Shown: positions 34,555-44,960, counted from the first letter of the stretch. The stretch: DNA of 64,000 nt from Paraburkholderia sabiae (GCF_030412785.1 NZ_CP125296.1:310001-374000); one strand, 5' to 3'. A program made the numbers and translations. Notes: a model not told the origin generated them from the sequence alone.

Positions 34555-35969
34555 TGAACGTACGAAGGAAGCTGCGCCTGTGGCCCGATTCGCTGTTCGG
34601 GCGGCTCGTGATGATCCTTGCTGTCGGCATGTTCGCAGGGCAATTGCTGACGAGCACGATCTGGTTCGATACGCACGACAACCGCACGCTCGAAATTCCC
34701 GCGCGGCTGTTCGCGAGCCGTCTCGCGGATACGGTTCGGCTGTTGCAGCACGCGCCCGATGCAGCGTCGCGCGATGAGATCGTGCACGGTCTCGCGGACG
34801 CGCGTTATCGTCTGCAATGGATCGACACGCCGCAGACGGTGCCGCCGATGCAAACGACGTCGCTTGCGAAGCGCTCTGTGAGCGATCTGATTTCGGGCGT
34901 GATTCAAAGGCGTCTTGGCGAGCCGGTCGACGTGCGCGTGATCGACGCCGAGTTGCGCGACGAAGCGCGCAAGCACAAAGGCATTCTGAGTCTCTTCGAT
35001 TCGCGCATGCCGACGGGCGATTTCCACGTGCAGATGAAGTTGCCTGGCGTGCGTGACGCTGCATGGCTCGACGTGCAAGCCAACGAAGGCCAGGCGGGCA
35101 TGCAGAGCGAGCCGGATTCGCTCGTGTTCGACTATCTGGTGCGCATCTATCTGATCCGCTTCATTGCGATCTGCGCGCTGGCGCTCGTCGCGGTGCGCTT
35201 CGCTTTAAAGCCGCTCCGCGATCTCGCGAAAGCCGCCGATGCGCTCGGCCGTAACATCTATCGGCCGCCGTTGCCCGTCAGCGGTCCGCTCGAAGTGCGC
35301 AGCGCGGCGCAGTCGTTCAACTCGATGCAGCGTCAGTTGACGGCGAGCTTCGCCGAACGCGAGCGCTTTCTGACTGCGGTGTCGCACGATCTGCGTTCGC
35401 CGCTGACGCGTCTGCGCCTGCGCACGGAGATGTTGCCCGATGCACAATGGCGCGAGCGTCTGCGCGGCGATCTCGACGACATGGAAGCGATGGTGCGTGC
35501 GACGCTCGACGCCGTGCAAGGCATTGAAGTGACGGAAACGCGCCGCGACATCGACGTCGATTCGATGCTCGAAGGGCTCGCCGAAGATGCACGCGAAGCG
35601 GGCCATACGGTCACAGTCGAAGGTAAAGCGGCGCGGCCGGTTGCGGGCTATCCGCGCAATTTGAAGCGCTGTCTGCAGAATCTGCTCGATAACGCGATCC
35701 GCTATGGCGGCGACGCATCGATTCACGTCTCCGACGACGGCCGCGCCGTTCGCATTGCGATTCGCGACAACGGGCCGGGCATTCCCGACGAAACGATGCT
35801 CGCGCGCGTGTTCGAGCCGTACTTTCGCGGCAACGCGGCGGCGGGCGGCACGGGCCTCGGACTGACGATCGCGCAAAGCATCGCCGCGACGCATGGTGGC
35901 TCGCTCGCTTTGCGTAATCGCACGACGGGCGGGCTCGAAGCGGAGCTGATTCTGCTGCGCGAATCGTGA
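34554..35969 (+). CDS. sensor histidine kinase
   Basis: A 471-residue inner-membrane kinase. TM1 spans about 15-37 and TM2 about 197-217, enclosing a periplasmic sensor domain of roughly 160 residues. A HAMP domain follows, then the phospho-accepting histidine H278 in SHDLRSPLTRL, the N box LLDNAIRYG, and G boxes DNGPGIPD and GTGLGL. It forms an operon with the OmpR-type regulator and is divergent from the iron ABC importer. No hint of its ligand is present in the sequence. Confidence 0.92.
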   Translation: MNVRRKLRLWPDSLFGRLVMILAVGMFAGQLLTSTIWFDTHDNRTLEIPARLFASRLADTVRLLQHAPDAASRDEIVHGLADARYRLQWIDTPQTVPPMQTTSLAKRSVSDLISGVIQRRLGEPVDVRVIDAELRDEARKHKGILSLFDSRMPTGDFHVQMKLPGVRDAAWLDVQANEGQAGMQSEPDSLVFDYLVRIYLIRFIAICALALVAVRFALKPLRDLAKAADALGRNIYRPPLPVSGPLEVRSAAQSFNSMQRQLTASFAERERFLTAVSHDLRSPLTRLRLRTEMLPDAQWRERLRGDLDDMEAMVRATLDAVQGIEVTETRRDIDVDSMLEGLAEDAREAGHTVTVEGKAARPVAGYPRNLKRCLQNLLDNAIRYGGDASIHVSDDGRAVRIAIRDNGPGIPDETMLARVFEPYFRGNAAAGGTGLGLTIAQSIAATHGGSLALRNRTTGGLEAELILLRES

Positions 35970-36066
35970 GTTAAATGGCGCTGCGTCCCGCTGCGCAAAG
36001 CTGTCGGCGTCTATTCGATAGCTGCATCAATTGAGTAAATAAAGTTGTTTGATACATGTACGGGAA

Positions 36067-36094
36067 AACCCTAGACTAGATGGCTCATAGGGTT
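36067..36094. promoter_or_regulatory. inverted repeat before the chloride channel gene
   Basis: AACCCTA-N14-TAGGGTT, a perfect 7-base inverted repeat ending 20 bases before the ATG. It could be an operator or a leader hairpin partly hiding the ribosome-binding region. Confidence 0.4.
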
Positions 36095-36114
36095 CTTTCG
36101 CGAGCAACGCCGTC

Positions 36115-37464
36115 ATGCCGTCCATCATCACACTCGAGCGCAAATCACTGGCGCGCCTCGCCGCCGTCACGGCGCTGACGGGCGTCGGCGCGGGCCTGGG
36201 CGGCATGCTGCTGGCGCTGCTGCTGCACGCGATCCAGCACGTCGCGTATGGCTACAGCCTGCATGCGATCGTCGGCGGCGAGAGTTTTCTGGAAGGCGTG
36301 AGCGGCGCGTCGGCTGAGCGGCGCGTGCTCGTCATGAGCGTCTGCGGTCTCGTCGCCGGATTGGGCTGGTGGGCAGTGCGGCGCTTCGGCCAGCCGCTCG
36401 TCAGCATCAAGCAGGCAGTGAAATCGCCGGATGCGCCCATGCCGATGCTCAGCACGCTCGCGCATGCCGTGCTGCAAATCGTGACGGTCGCGCTCGGCTC
36501 GCCGTTGGGCCGCGAAGTCGCGCCGCGCGAAGTCGGTTCACTGGTGGCGGGCTGGCTGTCGCGCGTGGCGGGTTTGTCGGCGAATGAAACGCGCGTGATG
36601 ATCGCGTGCGGCGCGGGCGCGGGCCTCGCCGCCGTCTATAACGTGCCGCTCGGCGGGGCCGTGTTCGTGCTCGAAGTGCTGCTCGTCACGTTCGATGCCA
36701 CCACGGTCGCGATCGCGCTCGTGACGTCGGTGATTGCGGCCGTCGTCGCGTGGATCGGACTCGGCGACGAATCGCAGTACGCGATTCCGTCGTTCGCGTT
36801 GAGCGGCAGTCTCGTCGCGTGGTCGGTGGCGGCGGGTCCGCTATTCGGCATCGCCGCGTATGCGTTCTCGCGTTTCATGGAGCGCGCACGCAAGGCCGCG
36901 CCCAGCGCCGGCTGGCTGATGATTCCGTTGAACGTCTTGAACTTCGCCGTGATCGGCGTGCTCGCCATGCACTTTCCGCAATTGCTCGGCAACGGTAAGG
37001 GCACCGCGCAACTCGGTTTCGACGGTCAGTTGAGCATCGGACTCGCGGCTGCGTTGCTCGCGTTGAAGGTCGCCGTCAGTGCAAGCAGTTTGCGCGTTGG
37101 CGCGCATGGCGGCCTGTTGACGCCGGGTTTGACGGTGGGTGCGCTGCTTGCCATCGTGCTCGGCGGCGCGTGGAATCTGGTGGGCGCAAGCGTGCCGACG
37201 GGCGCGTTCGCGCTGGTCGGCGCGACGGCGTTTCTCGCTTCGTCGATGAACATGCCGATCACGGCGATCGTGCTCGTCGCCGAGTTCACGCACCTCGGAC
37301 ACGACATGCTGTTCCCGGTGGTGTTCGCCGTGGCGGGCTCGGTCGGTACGAGCCGTTTGTGCGCGATGCTGGCGAGCCGCGCGAGTGGCGCGGCATTGAA
37401 TGCGGCAAATGTTGCGCGTGAACGGACTGCTGCGATGAAGCTGCTGCCCGTCACGTACAAGTGA
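36115..37464 (+). CDS. ClC-family chloride channel/transporter (ClcB-like)
   Basis: A 449-residue membrane protein of the ClC family. GSPLGREVAPREVG near residue 125 corresponds to the GREGP ion-selectivity motif and keeps the gating glutamate, as in proton-coupled bacterial antiporters. GAGAGLAAVYNVPLGGAVFVLE is the following conserved helix (two parts), and AFALVGATAFLASSMNMP the late-helix region. No cytoplasmic CBS domains are present. It stands alone between a histidine kinase gene and a convergent chemoreceptor, 3 bases apart from the latter's stop. Confidence 0.9.
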   Translation: MPSIITLERKSLARLAAVTALTGVGAGLGGMLLALLLHAIQHVAYGYSLHAIVGGESFLEGVSGASAERRVLVMSVCGLVAGLGWWAVRRFGQPLVSIKQAVKSPDAPMPMLSTLAHAVLQIVTVALGSPLGREVAPREVGSLVAGWLSRVAGLSANETRVMIACGAGAGLAAVYNVPLGGAVFVLEVLLVTFDATTVAIALVTSVIAAVVAWIGLGDESQYAIPSFALSGSLVAWSVAAGPLFGIAAYAFSRFMERARKAAPSAGWLMIPLNVLNFAVIGVLAMHFPQLLGNGKGTAQLGFDGQLSIGLAAALLALKVAVSASSLRVGAHGGLLTPGLTVGALLAIVLGGAWNLVGASVPTGAFALVGATAFLASSMNMPITAIVLVAEFTHLGHDMLFPVVFAVAGSVGTSRLCAMLASRASGAALNAANVARERTAAMKLLPVTYK

Positions 37465-37467
37465 TCG

Positions 37468-39192
37468 TCAGAACGTTTCCCAGTCGGCTTCCGAGCGGCT
37501 CGCAACCGGTTCGGCCTTCGCCGCGGGTGAAACGAGCGGCCTGGCCGGGGCTGCGCTACGCGGTTTCTTCGACATGGAGACTGCGGCGCGCGCGACACTC
37601 TTCGGCGCGTGCGAAGCAGTCGTACGCGTTTCATGCGCAGCGGGCAGCTTGAACGTCGACACCACGTCGCGCAGCGTCGATGCCTGCGACGCCATCGACT
37701 GCGCTGCCGCCGATGCTTCCTCGACGAGCGCCGCATTCTGCTGCGTCACTTCATCCATCTGCGAAATCGCGACGTTGACCTGTTCGATGCCGCGATGCTG
37801 CTCACCCGAAGCGGCGCTGATTTCGCCCATCAGATCCGACACCTGACGCACCGATTGCACGATCTCGCTCATCGTGCGGCCTGCTTCGTCGACGAGCGCG
37901 GTGCCGCTGTTCACGCGATTCACCGATTCGTCGATCAGGTCCTTGATTTCCTTCGCCGCCGACGCGCTGCGTTGCGCGAGCGTGCGCACTTCGCCCGCGA
38001 CGACAGCGAAGCCGCGTCCCTGTTCGCCGGCACGCGCCGCTTCGACGGCGGCGTTCAGCGCGAGGATGTTGGTCTGGAACGCGATCCCTTCGATCACCGA
38101 GATGATCTGCGCGACCTGCTGCGAGCTGCTCGAAATGCCGTGCATCGTATCGACAACGCGGCTCACGACTTCACCGCCGCGCGCTGCCGTGTCGGATGCG
38201 CGCGCCGCGAGCGCATTGCCCTGGTTGGCGTTTTCGGCGTTCTGCTTCACGGTCGAGGTCAGCTCTTCCATGCTCGCCGCCGTTTCTTCGAGCGACGCCG
38301 CCTGTTCTTCCGTGCGCTGGCTCAGATCGGTGTTGCCTGCCGCGATCTGCGACGAACCCGTCGCGATGCTTTCGCTGCTGGAGCGCACGCGGCCCACCGT
38401 ATCGAGCAGACGTTCGTTCATGTGACGCAGCGCGCCGAGCAACTGGCTTAGTTCGTCCTTGCCGTCGACGTGAATGGCTGCCGTCAGATCGCCGCGTGCG
38501 ACGGTCTCGGCCACTTCGACGGAACGGCGCAGCGGACCCGTGATCGAGCGCGTGATGACGAAGGCGATCCCAGCGCCGGCCGCCAGCGCGAACGCCGACA
38601 GCAGCAGGATCCAGATGCGTGCGCTGCTGAACGCGGCGCCGGCCTTCACGACTTCGGCTGCGGAGCCGTCGTGATTCAGCTTGATGTCGCTGTCGATCAG
38701 TTCGAGCGTCGCCGTGAAGCGCTTCGATCCTTCCGTTGCCGAAAGTTGCCGCGCTTCCGTTGCACTGCCGGCGCCCGCGTCGATGAGCTTCACGACCTTG
38801 TCGTCGACTTCGAGATAGCTGGCCCACGACGATTTCATGCTGTCGAGAATCCGCTGTTCTTCCGGCGACGAAACCAGCTTCGAATACGCATCGAGCGACG
38901 AATTGAACGCATTGATCGCCGCCGTGTGTTGCGCGCGCGTCGTGCTCATCTGGTTCGCATCGACGGCCAGCAGTTCGCGCAAGGAGAGACGCCGTACGTC
39001 GTCGGCGCGGGCGCGCAGCGAGCCCAGTGTTTCGACGCTCGGAAGCCAGTTGCTTCCGATTTCATTGGTGCCGTCATAGATATGCGACGCCTGCATCAAA
39101 CCGATACCGCCGACTACGCAGAGAAGAACCAGAACGATTGCGAAACCCGCGCCAAGACGCGGACCGATTTTGAGTGTGTTGAGAAATGCCAT
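37468..39192 (-). CDS. methyl-accepting chemotaxis protein
   Basis: A 574-residue chemoreceptor. TM1 is about residues 11-33, a four-helix-bundle-type periplasmic domain follows to about 188, TM2 about 190-212, then HAMP and a long signalling domain with the hairpin tip [22 protein letters not shown] (two parts). The protein ends in a basic, alanine- and proline-rich linker and DWETF, matching the NWETF-type pentapeptide that tethers the methyltransferase CheR. The start at 39192 ([10 protein letters not shown]) gives a normal N-terminus. No chemotaxis operon adjoins. The ligand is unknown. Confidence 0.92.
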   Translation of the reverse strand: MAFLNTLKIGPRLGAGFAIVLVLLCVVGGIGLMQASHIYDGTNEIGSNWLPSVETLGSLRARADDVRRLSLRELLAVDANQMSTTRAQHTAAINAFNSSLDAYSKLVSSPEEQRILDSMKSSWASYLEVDDKVVKLIDAGAGSATEARQLSATEGSKRFTATLELIDSDIKLNHDGSAAEVVKAGAAFSSARIWILLLSAFALAAGAGIAFVITRSITGPLRRSVEVAETVARGDLTAAIHVDGKDELSQLLGALRHMNERLLDTVGRVRSSSESIATGSSQIAAGNTDLSQRTEEQAASLEETAASMEELTSTVKQNAENANQGNALAARASDTAARGGEVVSRVVDTMHGISSSSQQVAQIISVIEGIAFQTNILALNAAVEAARAGEQGRGFAVVAGEVRTLAQRSASAAKEIKDLIDESVNRVNSGTALVDEAGRTMSEIVQSVRQVSDLMGEISAASGEQHRGIEQVNVAISQMDEVTQQNAALVEEASAAAQSMASQASTLRDVVSTFKLPAAHETRTTASHAPKSVARAAVSMSKKPRSAAPARPLVSPAAKAEPVASRSEADWETF

Positions 39193-39348
39193 TGCTCGTC
39201 GTGATTGCATGTGAACTGACAAGTCTTTTTATCGGCAAGCACCCACGCCTTCTGCAATAAAGTTTCAAAGATGACGGATAGCCAACGGGCATGCTGCCTG
39301 CGCATTACGGTGACGGATCGGATGAAAGGTTGAGGTGACATGTCAGCT

Positions 39349-40281
39349 TCAAACTTCCTCCGACCCCGCATTGCGCGCGAACATCGACATCTCACGCAAG
39401 ATCCAGTCGAGCAGTTCGTTCGCGGCGGCGGCGAGCGGCCGTCCCGACTTCACGAGCAGTCGCGCTTTTGCGCCCTGAAACAAGGGGTGATCGAGGGGCA
39501 CGATGGCGAGTTCTTGCGCATCGAGTTCGCGATACGCGGCGAACTCGCCGATCAACGTCACGCCGTCGCCATGCGCGACGAATCGTTTGAGGGCCGTCAG
39601 CGAATTGCTGGTGAGCGTCGCGCGGATCTCGATGTTCTCCGCGAATTCGAGCATCTTCGCGGCGTGGCCGATGCCGAACGTGGCGGGCATCAACGCGAGC
39701 GGCCATTCGAGCAGATCCTTCACGCTCGCGGGACCGCCGCGTGTCGCCAGCGGATGATCGCGCCTGACGAGCAGCACGACAGGCTGCGCCGAACTCGCGC
39801 GATATTCGATGCGCGGATGCGGCGGCGGATTGTACGCAAGCCCGATATGCGCGCGGCTTTCGGCGACCTGATTCAGCAGATCGTCGACGGCGAGAATGTC
39901 GATGCCGATATCCAGCATCGGATACTTCGCGCAAAACGGTGCGATCACTTCTTCGATCAGCGGATCGACATAACCTTCGCTGACGGCCAGTTGCACCTGA
40001 CCTTGCTGTAGCCCTTTCAGCAGATGAAGCTGGTCTTCGAGCTTCTCCTGCTGCGAGCGGTAGCCGCGCCAGAATTCGAGCAGATGCGCGGCGGCTTCTG
40101 TCGGCTTGACGCCGCGCGCCTCGCGCTCGAACAGCGTCGTATCCAGTTCTTCTTCCAGCAATCGAATCTGCCGCGTAATCACTGACGGCGATGTGTTCAG
40201 GCTGTCCGCCGCGCCGCGAATGGTGCCGTGCGTCAGCACTTCATGAAAGTAGCGCAGCCGTTGCTGATTGATTTCCCGCAT
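39349..40281 (-). CDS. LysR-family transcriptional regulator
   Basis: A 310-residue LysR protein. The N-terminal helix-turn-helix ([19 protein letters not shown], then [16 protein letters not shown]) is followed by an effector domain with [32 protein letters not shown] before the ATG at 40281 supports the start; the frame extends 44 residues upstream without such a site. It is divergent from an MFS-M81 operon and a T-N11-A palindrome lies between, so it probably regulates that operon. Confidence 0.9.
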   Translation of the reverse strand: MREINQQRLRYFHEVLTHGTIRGAADSLNTSPSVITRQIRLLEEELDTTLFEREARGVKPTEAAAHLLEFWRGYRSQQEKLEDQLHLLKGLQQGQVQLAVSEGYVDPLIEEVIAPFCAKYPMLDIGIDILAVDDLLNQVAESRAHIGLAYNPPPHPRIEYRASSAQPVVLLVRRDHPLATRGGPASVKDLLEWPLALMPATFGIGHAAKMLEFAENIEIRATLTSNSLTALKRFVAHGDGVTLIGEFAAYRELDAQELAIVPLDHPLFQGAKARLLVKSGRPLAAAANELLDWILREMSMFARNAGSEEV

Positions 40282-40311
40282 CACGGACGTCTCCCCGGAC
40301 GATTTTCGAAG

Positions 40312-40330
40312 CGTTGCCCAACAGGCAACG
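40312..40330. promoter_or_regulatory. LysR operator candidate (T-N11-A palindrome)
   Basis: CGTTGCC-CAACA-GGCAACG is a perfect 7-base inverted repeat containing T-N11-A (40315-40327), the LysR binding signature. It lies 31 bases before the regulator start and 96 before the MFS gene. Confidence 0.65.
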
Positions 40331-40425
40331 AAGCGTGAACTTAGTTGCTCTTGCTCGCGCATTTTTACCCCGACACCATGGCAACACGCAAGCAAGGGTA
40401 CGAAACCCGACACACGGAGACGAAC

Positions 40426-41754
40426 ATGACAGCGATACAGACACTGAGGGAGAGCGACGCCGTTCGGGCCCTCTACAACCGGCTCAACTGGCGGTTGCTG
40501 CCGTTTCTACTCGCCTGCTACATGTTCGCGTATCTGGACCGCGTGAACGTCGGCTTCGCGAAGCTGCAGATGCAAAGCGACCTCGGTTTCTCCGATGCCG
40601 CGTACGGCGTCGGCGCGGGCATCTTCTTTCTCGGCTATGTGCTGTTCGAACTGCCCAGCAATCTGCTGCTGCCGAAGATCGGTGCGCGCAAGACGTTCAG
40701 CCGCATTCTGGTGCTGTGGGGTTTGACGTCGGCGTGCATGCTGTTCGTGCACAACGTGCCGATGTTCTACGGCATGCGCTTTCTGCTCGGCATCTTCGAA
40801 GCGGGCTTCGCGCCGGGGATGATCTATTACCTGTCGTGCTGGTACGGCCCGACGCGCATGGCGCGCGCCATCGCGATCGTGTTTCTCGCGGGACCGCTGG
40901 GCGGGATCGTCGGCGGCCCGCTGTCGGCGTGGCTGATTTCCGCGTTCTCGGGCGTCTATGGTCTCGCGGGCTGGCAGTGGATGTTCCTCGTCGAAGGCTT
41001 GCCGTGCATCGCGCTCGGCGTGCTGACGCTGTTCGTGCTGTCCAACCGTCCCGCCGATGCGCGCTGGCTGAACGCTGACGAGAAGCAGTTGCTCGAAAGC
41101 GAAACGGGCGTGGCGCACGCACACAACCATTCGTTCAAGGCCGTGGTCCGCGATCCGCGCATCTATGTGCTCGCGTTCGCGTACTTCTCGATCATCTTTC
41201 CGATCTACGCGATCAGCTTCTGGCTGCCGACGTTCATCAAGGAGCAGGGCGTCAGCGACACGCTGCGTCTCGGCTGGTACGCGGCGATTCCGTACGTCGC
41301 GGCGGGCATCGCGATGTATGTCGCGGGACGCAGTTCGGATCGCACAGGCGAGCGGCGTTTGCATTGCGCGGTGCCCGCGCTGACGGGCGCGCTGCTGCTG
41401 ATCGCATCGATTTTCACGCAGGGCAATCTGTTCGCGACGCTCGCGCTGCTGACGGCCGCGACCGCGATGATGTGGATGGCCTACACGGTGTTCTGGGCGA
41501 TGCCGGGCGAATACATCAAAGGACCGGCGGCAGCGGGCGGCATTGCGCTCATCAACACGATCGGGCTGTCGGGCGGCTTCTGGGGACCGGCGGCGATCGG
41601 CTGGGCGCGCACGGCGACGGGCAATTCGCATCTCGCGCTGATCGTGATGGCGTGCATGCCGGTGATCGCGGGGCTGCTGATTCTTGCCAGCAGTCGGAGC
41701 CGCAAGCCCGCTCGCGATGCAGCCGAATTGGCGTTGAGCCCTGAATCGAACTGA
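40426..41754 (+). CDS. MFS transporter, ACS family
   Basis: A 442-residue 12-helix carrier of the anion:cation symporter group ([16 protein letters not shown] at helix 1, [40 protein letters not shown] in two parts). ACGGAGACGAAC precedes the ATG at 40426; upstream frame sequence lacks family character. It is followed 20 bases later by an M81 metallopeptidase-family gene, so it probably imports the small amide or acid that enzyme cleaves. It is the third ACS carrier in the window. Confidence 0.88.
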   Translation: MTAIQTLRESDAVRALYNRLNWRLLPFLLACYMFAYLDRVNVGFAKLQMQSDLGFSDAAYGVGAGIFFLGYVLFELPSNLLLPKIGARKTFSRILVLWGLTSACMLFVHNVPMFYGMRFLLGIFEAGFAPGMIYYLSCWYGPTRMARAIAIVFLAGPLGGIVGGPLSAWLISAFSGVYGLAGWQWMFLVEGLPCIALGVLTLFVLSNRPADARWLNADEKQLLESETGVAHAHNHSFKAVVRDPRIYVLAFAYFSIIFPIYAISFWLPTFIKEQGVSDTLRLGWYAAIPYVAAGIAMYVAGRSSDRTGERRLHCAVPALTGALLLIASIFTQGNLFATLALLTAATAMMWMAYTVFWAMPGEYIKGPAAAGGIALINTIGLSGGFWGPAAIGWARTATGNSHLALIVMACMPVIAGLLILASSRSRKPARDAAELALSPESN

Positions 41755-41774
41755 GCACGAGGACGAGACGAATC

Positions 41775-43307
41775 ATGAAAATCCTGATCGCCGGTTTCCA
41801 GCACGAGACCAACACCTTTGCGCCGACGAAGGCGTCTTACCAGAGCTTCATCCAGGGCGAAGGCTTTCCGCCGTTGTCGCGCGGCGCCGACGTGCTCGCG
41901 TTGCGCGACGTGAACGTGCCGATCGGCGGTTTCATACACGCGGCGCAACGAGCGGGTCACGAACTGATTCCCGTGATCTGGGCGGGCGCGAGCGCATCGG
42001 CGCATGTGACGCAGGACGCCTACGAACGCATCGCGGGTGAGATCGTCGACGCCGTGCGCGCCGGTGGTTTCGATGCGATCTATCTCGATCTGCACGGCGC
42101 GATGGTCGCCGAACATATCGACGACGGCGAAGGCGAGTTGCTGGCGCGCGTGCGCGCGATCGTCGGCGATGCGATGCCGCTCGTCGTTTCGCTCGATCTG
42201 CACGCGAACGTGACGGACCAGATGCTGGCGCTCGCGGATGCGATCGTCGCGTACCGGACGTATCCGCATGTCGATATGGCCGAGACGGGCGAGCGCGCCG
42301 CGATACTGCTCGATACATTGACGCGCGATGAACGTCCGCTGAAGCGCGTGGCGCGGCGTATTCCGTTTCTGATTCCGGTGAACGGGATGTGCACGCTCGT
42401 CGAACCTGCGCGCGGCATGTACGACACGCTCGCCGCGCTCGAGGAAGAAACGGTTGTGTCGCTCTCGTTTGCGCCGGGTTTTCCCGCCGCGGATTTCCCT
42501 GAATGCGGGCCCGTGCTGTGGGGCTACGGTTATGACGAAGACGCGCTCATTGGCGCGATCGATACGCTATACGAGCGCATGCTCACCGACGAATCGAAAT
42601 GGGAAGTGCAGTTTCTGTCGCCCGATGAAGCGGTTGCCGAAGCGTCGCGTCTCGCGCAGCACGCGGACAAGCCCGTCATCATCGCCGACACGCAGGACAA
42701 CCCGGGCGTCGGCGGCGATTCGAACACGATGGGCATGGTGCGCGCATTGTTGAGTCATCGCGTCGAGGATGCCGCAGTCGGCGTGATCTGGGACGCCGAG
42801 GCGGCAGCGGCGGCACATCGAGCGGGCGTCGGTGCGCGTATCGAACTCGCGCTCGCAGGACGTTCGGGCGTGCCGGGCGACGAGCCGCTGAACGGCGTGT
42901 TCGAAGTCGAGCATCTGTCGGACGGGCGGTTCCGCTTCGACGGTCCGATGATGCATGGCATGCAGGGCGATCTCGGCGCGGTTGCGTGTCTGCGGATCGG
43001 CGGCGTGCGGATCGTCGTCAGCACGATCAAGATGCAGATCTTCGAGCGCAATTTCTTTCGCGTCGCGGGTGTCGAGCCCGAGGCGATGAAGCTGCTCGTC
43101 GTGAAAAGCTCGGTGCATTTTCGCGCGGACTTTCAGCCTTCCGCACACGCGATTCTCGTCGCGAAAGCGCCGGGCCCGATGGCCGCCGATCCCGCCGATT
43201 TGCCCTGGCAGCGTCTTGCATCGGATATGCGCGTGCGTCCGCTGGGTCCGACGTTTCGCGATTGGCGTGCGCTGGCTTCGGATGAAGCCGTGGCGCAATT
43301 GCCATGA
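41775..43307 (+). CDS. M81 family metallopeptidase (MlrC/microcystinase C-like)
   Basis: A 510-residue protein of the M81 family (DUF1485 N-terminal and MlrC C-terminal domains). MKILIAGFQHETNTFAP is the characteristic start, LDLHGAMV and SLDLHANVT (D141, H143) carry metal ligands, and DTQDNPGVGGDSNT starts the second domain. MlrC of microcystin degraders cleaves small linear peptides, but most members have unknown substrates and probably hydrolyse small amides or imides. Pairing with an ACS carrier and a LysR regulator suggests a dedicated nutrient pathway. No signal peptide, so cytoplasmic. Confidence 0.88.
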   Translation: MKILIAGFQHETNTFAPTKASYQSFIQGEGFPPLSRGADVLALRDVNVPIGGFIHAAQRAGHELIPVIWAGASASAHVTQDAYERIAGEIVDAVRAGGFDAIYLDLHGAMVAEHIDDGEGELLARVRAIVGDAMPLVVSLDLHANVTDQMLALADAIVAYRTYPHVDMAETGERAAILLDTLTRDERPLKRVARRIPFLIPVNGMCTLVEPARGMYDTLAALEEETVVSLSFAPGFPAADFPECGPVLWGYGYDEDALIGAIDTLYERMLTDESKWEVQFLSPDEAVAEASRLAQHADKPVIIADTQDNPGVGGDSNTMGMVRALLSHRVEDAAVGVIWDAEAAAAAHRAGVGARIELALAGRSGVPGDEPLNGVFEVEHLSDGRFRFDGPMMHGMQGDLGAVACLRIGGVRIVVSTIKMQIFERNFFRVAGVEPEAMKLLVVKSSVHFRADFQPSAHAILVAKAPGPMAADPADLPWQRLASDMRVRPLGPTFRDWRALASDEAVAQLP

Positions 43308-43396
43308 GCAGACGCATGCATTGAACGCGCTTGCATGCGCGCGCCGATTCGGGCGAAATGGCGCATTCTCCATTTCCCGCGCATGCGCTCACACCG

Positions 43397-43873
43397 ATGA
43401 TTTCATTCGACACCGACGGTCATCGTTTCAACTTGCGCGCGGTCGCGGTGATTCTTTCGGGCGACCACGTGCTGCTGCACAGGCTGGACGGCGATGAATA
43501 CTGGTCGCTGCCGGGAGGACGCATCGAAGCCGGCGAGGATGCCGCGACGGCCGTCGCGCGCGAGATGCGCGAGGAGCTTGGCATCGCCGTCACGGTTGGA
43601 CGGCTGCTGTGGATCGTGGAAAACTTCTTCGGGAGCGGTGGTCGCGCGTATCACGAGGTCGGCTTGTACTTCGCCACTGACGTGCCGTCCGACGCGCGCA
43701 TTCTCGATCTCGACGCGCGTCATTTCGGCGACGAACAGGGCCGCAGAATCGAATTCGCGTGGTTCGAGCGCAAGGAGCTGGCGGATATCGATGTGCGTCC
43801 CGCTTTCTTGCGCGATGCGCTTGTGCAGGAACCGTTCCAGTTCGCGCACGTCGTCAATCGCGACGCGGGATGA
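43397..43873 (+). CDS. NUDIX hydrolase
   Basis: A 158-residue NUDIX protein. The NUDIX box runs GGRIEAGEDAATAVARE then MREELGI, fitting GX5EX7REUXEEXGU with all catalytic residues. The following WIVENFFGSGGRAYHEVGLYF region is common in NUDIX proteins of the ADP-ribose or nucleotide-sugar type. The start at 43397 (MISFDTDGHRF) is preferred on family grounds, but no clear ribosome-binding site is visible and the frame is open 22 codons upstream. Substrate unknown. Confidence 0.85.
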   Translation: MISFDTDGHRFNLRAVAVILSGDHVLLHRLDGDEYWSLPGGRIEAGEDAATAVAREMREELGIAVTVGRLLWIVENFFGSGGRAYHEVGLYFATDVPSDARILDLDARHFGDEQGRRIEFAWFERKELADIDVRPAFLRDALVQEPFQFAHVVNRDAG

Positions 43874-43916
43874 GCGGCGGCCGTCGCTTGCCGCCGCGGA
43901 CCTTCAAGTCCTTATG

Positions 43917-43935
43917 AAAGTGCCCGCACGGGCAC
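43917..43935 (-). terminator. short hairpin after the lipoprotein gene
   Basis: On the minus strand GTGCCCG-TG-CGGGCAC is followed by TTTCA, 9 bases after the stop of the lipoprotein gene. The T-run is short, so termination is plausible but weakly supported. Confidence 0.4.
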
Positions 43936-43943
43936 CTGGATGA

Positions 43944-44780
43944 TCACTGGCAGGAAAGCACAACGAGACCGTTGACGTCGCCCGTGTTGGTCAGATGCGC
44001 GCCGTAGGCAACGGCGAGCAGCGGCTTCGTGACGTCGTTGCCCATCGGTTGCGATGCGACCGTGACGCCGCCGCCCATCGACGTGCCTGCTGCCATGGCG
44101 CTTGCCTTCGTGATGATCGCGGCAGTGTCCGAGCCGATCGTGACCGTGGCGGTGAAGTTCACGATGCTGAGCGTCGTCAGATCGAGTGTCGCCGTTGCAG
44201 ACACGAGCGAGCCCGGCGCAACGCTGCCCGTCGCGGACGAGGGCGAGGTCGCCATCAGGTTGGTACACGAAAGGCTACCGGTGCCCGTCGTCAGCGTGAG
44301 CGGCGAGCCGACTGCGTAATGCGCACCCTGATTCGCCGTGTAGTTGCCGCCGCTCGAATCCGATCCATGCGTCCACCGGCCGATTGCCACGTAGCCGCCC
44401 GCGCCGTTGATATCGGCGATCGTGCTGTGCTTCGTGAGTGAGATAGCGGGCCCGGTGGTGGCAGAGAGCGTCGTGAAGGCGCCGCCGTAATTCGCCTGCT
44501 GCACCTGGCTGGTCAAAGGAGTACTCGCGGCGTTGAACATGGACCCCGAGATGCCATTTCCCGTCAGCGAGTCGGGGATGAACACGGCCGCGACCTGTCC
44601 GTTCACGCCCGTGATGGTCGGTGCCGAGCCTTGATAGATCCAGTCACCGACTGTGGTTGTTTGAGGTGTGGAAGTCGTCTGTGTTGCCGCCGACGATCCC
44701 GTTGAACTGCCACCGCCACCGCAAGCCGTCAGCATGAGCGCTGCAATCGCGATGGAAATCCCCGTGTATTTCGTGTTCAT
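43944..44780 (-). CDS. predicted lipoprotein of unknown function
   Basis: A 278-residue lipoprotein: an N-terminal helix ends in the lipobox LTAC, with the lipidated cysteine at residue 20 followed by GGGGSSTGSS, a flexible tether. The mature part is rich in Ser, Thr, Gly and Ala and looks like an all-beta fold; it contains FIPDSLTGNGISGSMF and IADINGAGGYVAIGRW. Similar proteins are scattered through Burkholderia-group genomes without a known role. GGAAGACTGAGA precedes the ATG at 44780. It is convergent with the NUDIX gene. Confidence 0.75.
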   Translation of the reverse strand: MNTKYTGISIAIAALMLTACGGGGSSTGSSAATQTTSTPQTTTVGDWIYQGSAPTITGVNGQVAAVFIPDSLTGNGISGSMFNAASTPLTSQVQQANYGGAFTTLSATTGPAISLTKHSTIADINGAGGYVAIGRWTHGSDSSGGNYTANQGAHYAVGSPLTLTTGTGSLSCTNLMATSPSSATGSVAPGSLVSATATLDLTTLSIVNFTATVTIGSDTAAIITKASAMAAGTSMGGGVTVASQPMGNDVTKPLLAVAYGAHLTNTGDVNGLVVLSCQ

Positions 44781-44960
44781 TCTCAGTCTTCCGTTGATAT
44801 TGTGGTTTGCTGCGCACCTGCTTGCGGCAGGTTCCTCGGCGCACGCATCACCTATTACGGAAGATCTGGTAAGAAATTTAGCGGTTGCTGAATATTATGC
44901 GGAATGGGTTAGACGAGAGGATTAACAGCTCTCTCGGATGCCGATTCTGCATTGCGCTTT

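Noticed and set aside
33801..35969. 722-residue frame as a response regulator-kinase fusion
   Set aside because: The first 250 residues are an out-of-frame reading of the regulator gene; the kinase starts at 34554 with the TGATG overlap.
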